Shown here in pieces: positions 1 to 9,216 of a DNA stretch of 64,000 nt. A program made the translations under genes and the position numbers. The stretch is from contig NC_092628.1 of the NCBI RefSeq assembly GCF_039555335.1, positions 73,844,713 through 73,908,712 on the forward strand. Reading direction: 5' to 3'. Origin of the DNA: Amphiura filiformis (taxonomy: Eukaryota; Echinodermata; Ophiuroidea; Amphilepidida; Amphiuridae). The notes beneath the pieces are model-generated. The model made no database searches, had not been told where the DNA came from, and saw only the letters and a program-made list of their open reading frames with translations. How positions within the stretch are numbered: position 1 is the stretch's first letter; each line of letters begins with the position of its first letter.

Positions 1-1157
1 GAAGAGAAGATTTAGCAGAAGCAGCTGCCAAAGCAACGGTATGGCAGGTGGGGAAACAACTGACAGAAGAGAAACCAGCCATGTAGACACTGTTTATTTT
101 ACATCTTATTATCTTTTAATTTCAGGTACAAGCAATACTTGGCAGAGCCTGGTGTGGAGTCTCCCATGCTATGACCAGTGCACATAGCATCGTGTTGGTT
201 GCCTGGTTTGCCGCAGTATTGTAACACTAAACCCATATCCAGCACTACTACAGGTTTTTCATGGCAGAAGAGAGTGAGGCCCAGAGTGTGCTGCGGATGA
301 TAGACCTATTGGAGCCAGGCATTAAATACAACACCATCAATCTGTACATGAGCTTCATAGTAGATACGTGCCCAAAGTTAATGCAAACATTGACCAACGA
401 GACCTCCATGGAAGCCATGCATATGATGACAGCGACCAAGGCCTACAACTTTTTTTGAGGATTGCAGCACCTTCTAAAAAGTTCTTACTCAATGGCTGCC
501 ACAAGATCACCTTTGGAGACTTGATGGACGCGATGCTGTGAGCCCTACCATATGGCCGGGGCAATGAGCATATTTCAGTCTTCCACATAGTCTTACAGGC
601 AGGTTTCCAGAAGCTAAGTAAGCACTGGACACGCATCCTGCCAAAGCCATCTACAAGCAAGTGCATGTGTTTGACCCCCAGATATTTGCAATTCTCCCCA
701 ACCCATGACAATTCCACTCAACATCATCACCACTAACAGTCAAATGGAAGAGAACAACACAACACAGTACTATAACTTGCAGCACTGGGTGGTCAAAAAT
801 TTTTAACAAGTAAATAGGAATAGACCTAGACCTACATTGTACTTTGTAAATTATGTTGCCACTCATTGGGCCTTGACTTTAAAAGTTGGAATTGCTTTTA
901 CCATTTTATATTGAAATTCGGTGTTGGATTTGCCCATGAAACTTTTAACTTCAATGAAACTTGAACTTGAAGTTTTGATGTTTGAACTTTTCATGTGATT
1001 ATAATCATTTGATGGATGGAATACTTCACAGTAATTTGGTAAGTAAGCTTATACTTTTCTTGGCAAATAAACAGAGTCATCCTCAGTTTATAAAAAATTC
1101 AGGCATCCGTAAGGTACCACAGGGCAATTCGCATGATAATACAATGTAACTGCAATT
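1..1157. other. Left edge, no recognised gene
   Basis: There is a short open stretch at 261..458 (+) and an overlapping one at 355..717 (-). Neither resembles a protein I know. The stretch around 460..715 on the plus strand reads like broken coding sequence, but I cannot name it. It sits beside several decayed transposon-type genes and is probably part of the same graveyard. Confidence 0.3.
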
Positions 1158-1343
1158 ATGAATGAGGTGAAAGAGGCTCACTATTTTGGAGTAATCCTAG
1201 ATTCTACAATAGACATTTCTCATATGGATCACCTTTCGTTTTGCTTTCGGTACGTTGACTCACACTTCAACATCCAAGAGAGATTTGTGCTATTTAAAGA
1301 CATTAAACAAAGATTTGGCATATCTTTTGAAAGTTTTGAATGA
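1158..1343 (+). pseudogene. hAT/TTF-type transposase fragment
   Basis: A 61-codon open stretch reads YFGVILDSTIDISHMDHLSF followed by FRYVD and ERFVLF. This matches the conserved 'Asp-Ser-Thr-x-Asp-x-Ser-His-x-Asp/Gln-x-x-Ser' block of hAT-type (zf-TTF/ZMYM-like) transposases, around the first catalytic Asp. Seen: the block only, followed by a stop. Known: in the family this block lies in the catalytic core of a protein of several hundred residues. It is therefore a small remnant. A domesticated TTF/ZMYM gene fragment is the alternative. Confidence 0.5.
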
Positions 1344-1368
1344 AACACTCGAGGAATTGGGATGGTGA

Positions 1369-3560
1369 ATGGTGAAAAAGGTGGAAAAGCAGAATTGGGA
1401 TGGTGAAAAAGGTGGTAAAGCATCAAAAGGACTTTGCTTTAAGTCACAAGTTGAAGAAAATAGTGGAATTGTGAGACTCGTGCAAACAGCAGCCAGCGCA
1501 TTTGCCCATGGTGGAAGTGCAGCTGCAAGAGTACATGGCCAGTTCAAGATATCTGTGAAGGACTTGAAGAGTAAGGCCCACATGAAGTGGCAAGACAACA
1601 TATTGCAACCAAAAGTACCAGGAAAGCTTTTGTTGACTTCAGAAGAAAGTACCCATTGATTAAAATAACCTGCTTCAGCCGTCTCAAGCCCTTTTTTGTA
1701 AAAGCGCCAACATGGAGAGATCTGCAACAGTGTTGTTGCAAAAAATGTTTTCGCGCATTGATGTTATATCGTTCAAAACAGGGCATTGGTCCAATCTTTT
1801 CTAGCTTGTACGAAATGGTAGAAGCAACTCTTTGCAATTGCAATAAGGAAACTGATGAGGAGTATCATGATTCCTGTTGCCTTACTAGAACATGTGATAG
1901 GTGTGGCGTTTCAAATCTGTTTTTTGATTAAAAGGAAACAGATGAAACATCAACAGAGAAAGTAACTTGGTGGACATTTGAGTGTGTAACTAATGATGAT
2001 GGTAAAAAGAGACTAACATAAAAAAAAATACTCGGCCATTTCAATAGTCAATTGTCTTAAAAGCTCATTGGGCCCATTCCATGTCAACTCAGGGATGTGC
2101 ACCGCAGCACCTCTTCAATTTTTTTCTTTTTCTGTGTGGTGGTAGATATTGATGAGAAAGGAAAATTCCGAAAATTTGAGCTTCATACTCCATTTCGTTT
2201 TCCGTGGCATCAATTTGAAATTTCGAGGGGTCCGCGTAAAAAATGTGTCGCAACGCGAAAGACGATGTTTGGAGGTCCATGAATGTATAAAGGGAACCAT
2301 TTACAACTTTGAAAAGTATGTATCCTGGGGTACTTATTTGTGTAGAATTCAAATCTGGCATCAGAAAACTTGTAACTCCTTTACTTCAAAAGATATAGGG
2401 CCCTCAAAAGTTGGTCATCCGGGACTTTCAGGGGGCCAAAACTCCAAAAAGTAAAAATAATTTTATGGGCCCATTTTTTGCTAAGAGCCCTTTAAAGGAA
2501 TTACTCAACCAATATTGAGCCTATTAGAAGATTTGAATTCAAAGTTACCCACAAACCCCAATTGTACATTTTTTGTACATTCTGACCCCCCTGAATACCA
2601 ATGTCAGGCATTTTGATCCACCATCAAAGTTGTAAATGGTTCCTTTATACATTTATGGACCTCCATTGGCGTTGTCTTCATGGCACATCAGCGACACATT
2701 TTTACGCTGACCCTAAATTTCAAATTGATGCCACGGGAAAACTAAATGGAGTATGAAGCTCAAATTATCGGCATTTTACTTTCTCATCAATATCTACAAA
2801 CAAACAAAAAAAGAAAAAAATTGGAAGAGGTGCTGCGGTGCACATCCCTGGAGTTGACATGGAATGGGCCATTGATCATACCATCTATTCACTGCTTTGG
2901 AATGTGACTTTTCTGAAAATCTGGCATGCACAATTCAAGAAGAGATACAAAGCCTACATTGGGCAACAAAACAAGTAACAATACATTCAATGGTATTATG
3001 GTGTCTAAGTGTACCGATGGACGAGACTTCTGACAGCTATGTTGAGGAGCACTGGATGGTGTTCAGTGATGACTTGAACCATGATTATCATTTTGTTTAC
3101 AAAATACTTCAGGATATTGTAATTTCTGAGTTAAATAGTATTGGGTGTGACTATACTGTGCTACACTGTCGCAGTGATGGTTGTACAGCACAGTACAAGA
3201 GCTGTAATGTGTTTGGAGATATGTTAAGGACTGAGGAAGCACTCAGAGTTCCAATAATCTGGAACTATTCAGCAAGCGGGAAGAGCAAAGGGAAGGTAGA
3301 CTCTTCAGCTGGTGTAAGACTACTTCTAGAAAAGCTGTGATTGCAGAGGTTGATAACACTGTTATTCAATCATCTAGTGACCTCCTCAAAACAGGCTGAT
3401 ATTGATCGCAGTACAAGGTGGTACCTTTTTATAAAACAATACCGGGTGTGTGTAAACTCCATTGTGTGTCCTATTGCAATCAGAATGGACAGCTCAAAAT
3501 CAGGAACCTCAGCTGTTATTTTGCAGAATGCATGAAGAATAATTCTAAAGACTGCATAAA
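1369..3560 (+). pseudogene. Transposase-like gene remnant (DUF7869-related), split by a foldback element
   Basis: Three separated open stretches fit one invertebrate family of uncharacterised transposase-like proteins. 1587..1931 holds a YPLIKITCFSRLKPFFVKAP block followed by paired cysteines (CCCKKC, CNC, CDRC), probably metal binding. 2897..3340 holds CDFSENLACTIQEEIQSLHW, then HCRSDGCTAQYKS, then a Gly-Lys-Ser-Lys-Gly-Lys-x-Asp block; the acidic residues resemble an RNase-H-like core. 3418..3560 holds KTIPGVCKLHC, the family's C-terminal region. The order of blocks agrees with the family. Stops and frame changes separate the blocks, and an 800-bp foldback element (2071..2870) sits inside, so it cannot be active. 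The family name is from memory; a profile search would settle it. Confidence 0.55.
2071..2870. mobile_element. 800-bp foldback (long inverted repeat) element
   Basis: Arms of about 245 bp (2071..2313 and 2624..2870) are inverted copies of each other, starting GGCCCATTCCATGTCAACTC and ending with its complement GAGTTGACATGGAATGGGCC. ATTG stands directly outside both ends (2067..2070 and 2871..2874), a possible 4-bp target duplication. The middle 310 bp has no coding signs. It interrupts a transposase-like gene. It is a non-autonomous DNA element; its superfamily is not clear. Confidence 0.75.
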
Positions 3561-4110
3561 TGTATCACATGTCAGTCCTTTTAGTAAAGTAAGCTTCTCC
3601 TCGGATGAACCATCAACCTCATCATCAGGAATGTACCCATTGTTAATGTGCCTGTTGATAATGAGTTTAATTTCTTTGGCTGTTAGAGGCTCTATTGCAA
3701 TTAGAGAATTGTAATACCTAAAACATACCAAAAAAAGCCCCAAAATGTCACCATTTTACCCTGTTCTGGAAATGGGCCCACCTTATGACATGTGCCCGCA
3801 GCTTGTGTCATTATGCAAAATATCAACATACTGTATTTAAATGTCATTTTTTAATAGGAAGAAGCTATCAATGATCTTACAATTCACCCATATGAAACCA
3901 ACAGCTTTTATAATATATCTCACAGGTTCACCAGATGCCAAGAGGGTACCCAGTTCCAAGTTTGACATGGGCGAGGTATCAAGACTGAGCAAGACAGGAG
4001 CATTACAGGAAAGTGGCATCTTTCTGATTGGTTGGGGGCATGTGCCCTCTTCAGCATACTCAACCCCCCGCCTCTAAGAAACAAGTTGCATCAATTTTCA
4101 AACCTGGAAA

Positions 4111-4231
4111 CAGTGGCGTCGTATGGGTCATCATATCGGGGGGGCATCGACCATGATTGTGGGGCGCAAGTCATTTTTCGGCAATTTTCCTAAATAGGAT
4201 TTTCTAAATTTAAAATGCCCCCCAGCCACTG
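4111..4231. mobile_element. hAT-type MITE, 121 bp
   Basis: The ends are CAGTGGCG... and ...CCACTG. The flanks are CCTGGAAA (4103..4110) and TCTGGAAA (4232..4239), an 8-bp target duplication with one mismatch. CAGTG ends plus an 8-bp duplication are the hAT signature. The inside is G/C-run rich with no reading frame. The surrounding 3560..4650 otherwise shows nothing recognisable. Confidence 0.75.
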
Positions 4232-4649
4232 TCTGGAAATCTGATATTCTGTACGGAAAATCAAATATGAGAAGATCATCCACAACAAACTATAAAATCA
4301 GTAAACACTACTGTTGGAACTTCATTGTGTAATAAGACACATTTATTTATTTACAAGTATTTTCTTTTCTCTTTGATTTACAGCGCAGAATCACACACAG
4401 TGAGCTGAAGGCATGTGATTGGAATAACGTTTCCCTGTGAAGATGAGAAGAAAAACATGACTGAAAGTTTTTATAATGCCATTAATCAAACAGATTCTGT
4501 TTTGACTTTTAAAATGATATAAATTTACTAATGACAAAACAAAAGCACTGCTTTCAAACTTTTTCTACTTTATAATATAGGCATGGACAGATGGACACTC
4601 ATTAGCTATATGGCCATAGAACGAGTGATGTTGAACAAGGAAAGTGCAC

Positions 4650-5072
4650 AGCATACAATAAAAAGAGTCTGAAGGTCATCTAACTTTGCATACTGATGGA
4701 ACCACAAAAAAGCGCAAAGCGTACACCACCATGCTTGTCTCAACGAAAGAGGAAACTGTGGGTTTGAGTCTGCATGATATTGAGACTGAAAGTGCAGACT
4801 CATTACTGCAAGACACCCGCGAAGCTCTTGATAAACTTTTGCAACTCAACTTAGGTCGCACTGACATCTCAAAAGATCATGCAATATTGGCTAAAGTCAA
4901 AAACACAATGACTAACCATTGTAAAGTTACCAAGGCATGCATTCAAAAAATGGAGAAATGGTGGGCTACCATCCTCCTCGAAGTAGTTGAAAATTGGGAG
5001 ACCATGACTGGTGATGTTAAGCAAGAAATGGCTACCATGTCACATGAATGTGACATGATGAACGCCGAGTGA
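4650..5072 (+). pseudogene. HTDGT-type transposon-associated protein fragment
   Basis: An open stretch begins before the first Met (4686) with GHLTLHTDGTTKK and continues VSTKEETVGLSLHDIETE. Further on come an acidic Asp-His-x-x-x-x-x-x-x-Val-Lys-Asn-Thr-Met block and a ...VVENWETMTGDVKQEM segment. The His-Thr-Asp-Gly-Thr motif followed by a regular beta-type stretch and the Lys-Asn-Thr-Met block is seen in many uncharacterised, high-copy invertebrate proteins that look transposon-borne. The stretch ends at 5072 before the Cys/His part expected next, so it is partial. Its function is unknown. Confidence 0.45.
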
Positions 5073-5218
5073 GATCACACAAATTGGCGGAGCTCCTAAA
5101 TATTTCGTAAATTTTACAGCTTTTAGCAACATTCGTTGTCTGATTTTTACAATGGGGAATCCAGGACAATAAATCAAACCAAAAGAGACCTCCAACAACT
5201 CCATCTAAGGACAGTACA

Positions 5219-5464
5219 GTGAGAAAATCGCGGAAAAACGATTCCGACTCAGATAGGGAGTTAAGCTTAACACCAAGTCAAAATGGCGGCGCTATGATTC
5301 AAGGCAAAGATGGCGGCGACCATAGTAACCTAGGTGAGCGTAGCATGCAACCACCGCAATGGTTTGTTATGTTCGAGAAACGACAAGAGGTTCGCTTTGA
5401 AAACATTTCAAAGACATGTAAAGATATGTATGAAGGTTACACCCTTACCAAAGTGAAAAGCTAA
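5219..5464 (+). CDS. Short unknown ORF
   Basis: The 81-codon frame is Ser/Arg/Lys-rich at its start, then reads QWFVMFEKRQEVRFENISKT near its end. I do not recognise it. The end resembles short coiled segments in transposon-encoded first ORFs, but this is only an impression. It stops at the edge of the repeat block that begins at 5463. Confidence 0.2.
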   Translation: MRKSRKNDSDSDRELSLTPSQNGGAMIQGKDGGDHSNLGERSMQPPQWFVMFEKRQEVRFENISKTCKDMYEGYTLTKVKS

Positions 5465-6245
5465 TTAAGCCTTCACTAGGCTGTTACTCAGCAGTTGTAA
5501 GTTTGAACAGCCAGTAGCTTAGCTGCTACAATGTACAATGTACATGCTTGGAACAGCTATAATTTAGCCTTCACATTTTTGAACAACTATAATTATAGCC
5601 TTCACATTTTTGAACAGTTATAATTTAGTCTTCACATTTTTGAACAGCTAGTTTAGCTATATAGCTGTTCGATTTTTGAATTTGGCTTATAGCTGTTAGC
5701 CAGTTATAGCCTTCACTAGCCTTCACTTCCTCAGTGGCTGACCCAAGGGTCAAATAGGTGCATGATGGGAATACATTTCTAACTGCCATTTTGAACTGGT
5801 GTGGATGAATGCAGATGGAATCTAAATGTTTCCAGCTTTATTTATAGGCCTTGTTTTTCACTTTTTACATTTGGGATGCATGTTATGTGGACAATATCTT
5901 ATGTAATGCATGTAGTTATCTTTGTGTGCAATAATATATGCCGCATCATGGATAATGTAAGTATAGTTACGCTTAAATTTTGCAGGCTAAATTAGTACAT
6001 GCTAAGTGAAGGCTATAATCATCGAACAGCTAGTGAAGGCTATTATTGAACAGGTAGTGAAGGCTGTTATTGAACAGCTAGTGAAGGCTGTTATTGAACA
6101 GCTAGTGAAGGCTGTCACTAGCTGTACCTAATTTACATAATTCATCATTTTGAAGGCTTAGACTTAGTAAATACTAAATAACAGCTACTATCTGAAGGCT
6201 AAATTACCTGTTCAGTGAAGGCTTCCAAACAGCTAATTGAAGACC
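5463..6245. repeat. Foldback block of short tandem repeats around AGCCTTCAC
   Basis: In the left part (5463..5735) the plus strand carries imperfect tandem copies of a roughly 30-bp unit containing AACAGCTATAATTTAGCCTTCAC. In the right part (5999..6245) the complement recurs, mainly as a 24-bp unit GTGAAGGCTGTTATTGAACAGC-like, at least four times. A 260-bp unrelated centre separates them. The two arms are inverted relative to each other, so the block could fold back. There is no coding signal, and I could not fix a target duplication. Confidence 0.6.
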
Positions 6246-6295
6246 TTCATTTATGGTAAGGGAAGGCACTGGTTGCAGAAACTCTACAAAGCAGG

Positions 6296-6382
6296 AGATG
6301 TGTTAGGTAGGTGTAAAGGTGTTCACTTGCCGATTTGCTTTATTTTGTTATTGTTTTCTAATTGTTAAATAAATGATCCACC
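6296..6382 (+). repeat. Partial third copy of the 7.8/8.7-kb repeat
   Basis: Starting GATGTGTTAGGTAGGTG and ending near ATGATCCACC, these 87 bp match the starts of the copies at 7780 and 8704. In all three the upstream sequence reads as the end of a Lys/Leu-rich coding piece that breaks at TTAG|GTAGGTG, which looks like a splice donor. It may therefore be the start of an intron duplicated with its gene. Confidence 0.6.
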
Positions 6383-6410
6383 AAAAGTCGCTCTGATTTC
6401 TGGAGCCCAT

Positions 6411-7062
6411 GTGTACCATGCATGTGATATGATTAGTAGCATGATCAATCAGTGCAATTTTATATTATTATTAAGTTGTCATTCATGTAACAGTCAAAAA
6501 AAATGTTGTTCTTTATATGTTACAGGTGCTACACACCCATCTGCGGGGATGTTTCGTTACACTCAATATGCCTTTGGTAGGTCTTTGCAATGGTATTTGT
6601 GCTATATACTATCAGTGGACGAAAAGAAGAAGGAATACGTCTGCAAGGATTTGTTGATTAAGGACAGACTGTAAATATAATTAGTTAATTAGGTAATTAA
6701 GTTAATTACTGTTTTGAGTCTTCAGCAGGACAATTGTATGAGATATTTTGAAGACAATGCATATCTATAAGCATTTACAGAATGAAACTATCATCTTGTA
6801 GCTAGAGACTGCTGACAGGTAGTTATATGTTTTTGAGTTAGCTGGGACAGTAGATAAGGAGTGTCATCGCAATATATAGCATACCGCTACCAATGTTGTG
6901 TTCATAAAGCCCAGTCCAGAAACATTCTATCAGGGTGATGCAAATCTGAAACCAGGGAACTGGTTTAGCAAAACCCTCCAAGAACAGGTATCATCAAATA
7001 TCACAGATCTTGAAGAGGACTTGAAATCTTCCATCTTTGGAATAATGCAACAATATCCCCAC
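6411..7062 (+). other. Two unknown open stretches
   Basis: The stretch at 6411..6674 ends YVCKDLLIKDRL; within it TTACAG before GTGCTACACACC could be a splice acceptor. The stretch at about 6898..7062 reads VFIKPSPETFYQGDANLKPG and then a Glu/Asp-rich helix-like end before a stop. I do not recognise either. They lie between pieces of transposon-associated genes and probably belong to one of them. Confidence 0.25.
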
Positions 7063-7220
7063 TAAAAAAGAGGGGTTAGTCACCATTAATCATGTTACTG
7101 GGCAAATAGCACTCAATACTACAGCTAAAACATGTATTGAAAGAGAGGGACCAAATTGACCTGATCACAAAGACAACCTTCAAAGCATTCTGTGAAACGA
7201 GATTGGTAGAAAACTTTACG

Positions 7221-7475
7221 AGCCACTATAGAGGTTCGTCTCGAGGATAGGACGACCTAAGACTTAAGAATGCAAGTTTTCGTCATGCTAGTTATCGGCA
7301 GCACAAGCCACTACAGAGGTTTGTCTCAAGGATAGGACGACCTACGACTTAAGAATGCAAGTTTTCGCCATGCTAGTTATCGGCAGCACAAGCCACTACG
7401 GAGGTTTGTCTCAAGGATGGGATGACCTAAGACTTAAGAATGCAAGTTTTCGCCATGCTAGTTATCGACAGCACA
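7221..7475 (+). repeat. Three tandem copies of an 85-bp segment
   Basis: The copies start at 7221, 7306 and 7391 (AGCCACTA...), each running to TATCG(G/A)CAGCAC. They differ at only a few positions. The unit is the first part of a P2X7-C-like coding region; 85 is not a multiple of three, so each extra copy shifts the reading frame. Only the third copy runs into the rest of the domain. Confidence 0.9.
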
Positions 7476-7622
7476 TGCTGTGGCAACATGGAGGATTAGG
7501 TCATGGGTTGCGGTGAGTTATCCCAAGTTGCTGCGTGAGAAAGATTAGAGACACCTACCCCGATGCATTTGGCCAGTATGTGTCGTTTAGGCCCGACAGA
7601 TTTAAAGAAAGAAATGTATTGA
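7388..7622 (+). pseudogene. P2X7 C-terminal-like domain, broken
   Basis: The frame entering from the third 85-bp copy reads LRLKNASFRHASYRQHMLWQ, then HGGLGHGL, one TGA, then VIPSCCVRKIRDTYPDAFGQ followed by YVSFRPDRF. The order 'Tyr-Arg-Gln...Leu-Trp...Gly-x-Leu-Gly...Ile-Pro-Ser-Cys-Cys-Val...Ile-Arg-x-x-Tyr/Phe-Pro...Gly-x-Tyr-x-x-Phe' is that of the cytoplasmic C-terminal (zinc-binding) domain of P2X7 receptors and the many stand-alone invertebrate proteins with it. Seen: a single in-frame stop at the Arg-rich turn, where the family usually has Arg. No channel part of P2X is near, so this is a stand-alone or transposon-associated copy. Confidence 0.65.
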
Positions 7623-7779
7623 AAAAAATACCCAAAAGGCAGAAGAAAGGACATTCATGAACAATGTTGGAAAGAAGATTACTCCCCCAGAAGAGCGTGG
7701 ATGTTTTCCAAGATAAAGACTCAGGAGCCAACAAGGTTAAACAAAATAGGGGACAGCGGAGGCAAACTTCAAGGGAGGA

Positions 7780-8345
7780 GATATGTTAGGTAGGTGTAAA
7801 GGTGTTCACTTGCCGGTTTGCTTTATTTTGTTATTGTTTTCTAATTGTTAAATAAATGATCCACCAAAAACATGTTGGAAATGCAAAAAAAGGGGGGCAC
7901 GTTCAAAGGTGTGTGAGGTGGCGATCGGTTTAAAAGGCATTTCACTGCCAGCCTGGAGTATGATACGATCTGTGAGAGCTCATGCTTTGGGCTTGTCTTG
8001 AGTGAGAATTCCCTTCCTCTCCCAAAATGTTCAAGCACTTGTGTTAAGTTGCGTTGCTGAATATAGTTGTAGAATATTGTTAATTCTCACCCACATACAT
8101 GAACACCAATTATAGAGCACAGAATAATAACAGGACTCTATATACTACCATGGTAGCAGATGTCAAAAAGGATTGAGGTCCACATGAGGTGGTATTTCTA
8201 TACTTGGAGAAGGAACATACCTTTATGTCCGCAGATTCTTTTCATGCTCAGGTGGAGAAAGGAATGCAGACTAAGAAGCAGAACTTGATGCAGAAGATTT
8301 CCAGGCCATCATCAATGCCAAAGGAATTGCTGCACCCATGGAAGT
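7780..8345 (+). repeat. Segmental duplicate, copy 1 (with DUF7869-type coding piece)
   Basis: This segment is a diverged duplicate of 8704..9216. It begins GATATGTTAGGTAGGTGTAA and ends in a coding piece (about 8095..8345) reading LYTTMVADVKKD, then TFMSADSFHAQVEKGM, then, after a one-base frame change, EDFQAIINA and IAAPMEVG. The motif Thr-Phe-Met-Ser-Ala-Asp-Ser-Phe-His is the hallmark of the C-terminal half of DUF7869-type transposase-like proteins. This copy is uninterrupted where copy 2 has a LINE, so it preserves the empty site. Confidence 0.75.
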
Positions 8346-8540
8346 AGGTGTTTTGTAAACAAACAAAGGTTCTATATAACATGCACTGATCCATGGCATT
8401 TTTGACACATGATGAGCGTATGTCATGTTTTCTTTCCATGATAAAATGAGTGGAAAAACAACATTTCCAAATTACATTTATCCCCTGGTAAAATGACTCT
8501 TTCATGCACATGTTTTTACACCTACTTTACATAGGCTAGG

Positions 8541-8706
8541 AAACTGGCACGGAAAGACTTCGATATAATAATATTATATCAGAGCCGGAATCCATCGCGC
8601 ATAAACTGCAGTACCTGGGGGACACCTAGCTGTGCAAAGAATATTCTTGACGGTTTCAGAGAGAAGGGAGGAAAGGAATGGTTGAGGAAACTCTTCCAGG
8701 GAAGAG
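8541..8706 (+). pseudogene. Coding fragment of unknown family
   Basis: An open stretch reads ARKLARKDFDIIILYQSRNP and then NCSTWGTPSCAKNILDGFRE, ending WLRKLFQGRDML at the TTAG|GTAGGTG-like donor described for the repeat copies. I do not recognise the family. It is probably an internal part of the transposon-associated gene whose later part follows at 8970. Confidence 0.3.
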
Positions 8707-9216
8707 ATATGTTAGGTAGAAGTAAAGGTGTTCACTTGCCGATATGCTTTATTTTGTTATTGCTTTCTATTTTGTTAAATAAATGATCCACCAAAGACAT
8801 GTTTGAAATGCAAAAAAAAGGGGGGCAAGTTCAAAGGTGTGTGAGGTGGCGATCAGTTAAGGCATTTCACTGCCAGCCTGGAGTATGATACGATCTGTGA
8901 AAGCTCATGCGTTGGGCTTGCCTTGAGTGAGAATTCCCTTCCTCTCCCAAAATGTTCAAGCACTTGTGAATATCTCTAATTCTCACCCACATACATGAAC
9001 ACCAATTATGGGGCACAGGATAAGAACTGGACTCTATATACTGCCATGGTAGCAGATGTCAATAAGGATAGAGGTCCAGATGAGGTGGTATTTTGATACT
9101 TGGAGAAGGGTCATACATTTATGTCGGCAGATTCGTTTCATACTCATGTGGAGAAAGGAATGCGGGTCGAGAAGCAAACATTTGATGCAGAAGATTTCCA
9201 GGCCATCATCAATGCC
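8704..9216 (+). repeat. Segmental duplicate, copy 2
   Basis: This segment is the duplicate of 7780..8345, including the TATTGTTA/AATAAATGATCC stretch, a G-run, and the coding end. It stops at 9216, where a LINE is inserted, and resumes at 10533. Confidence 0.8.
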
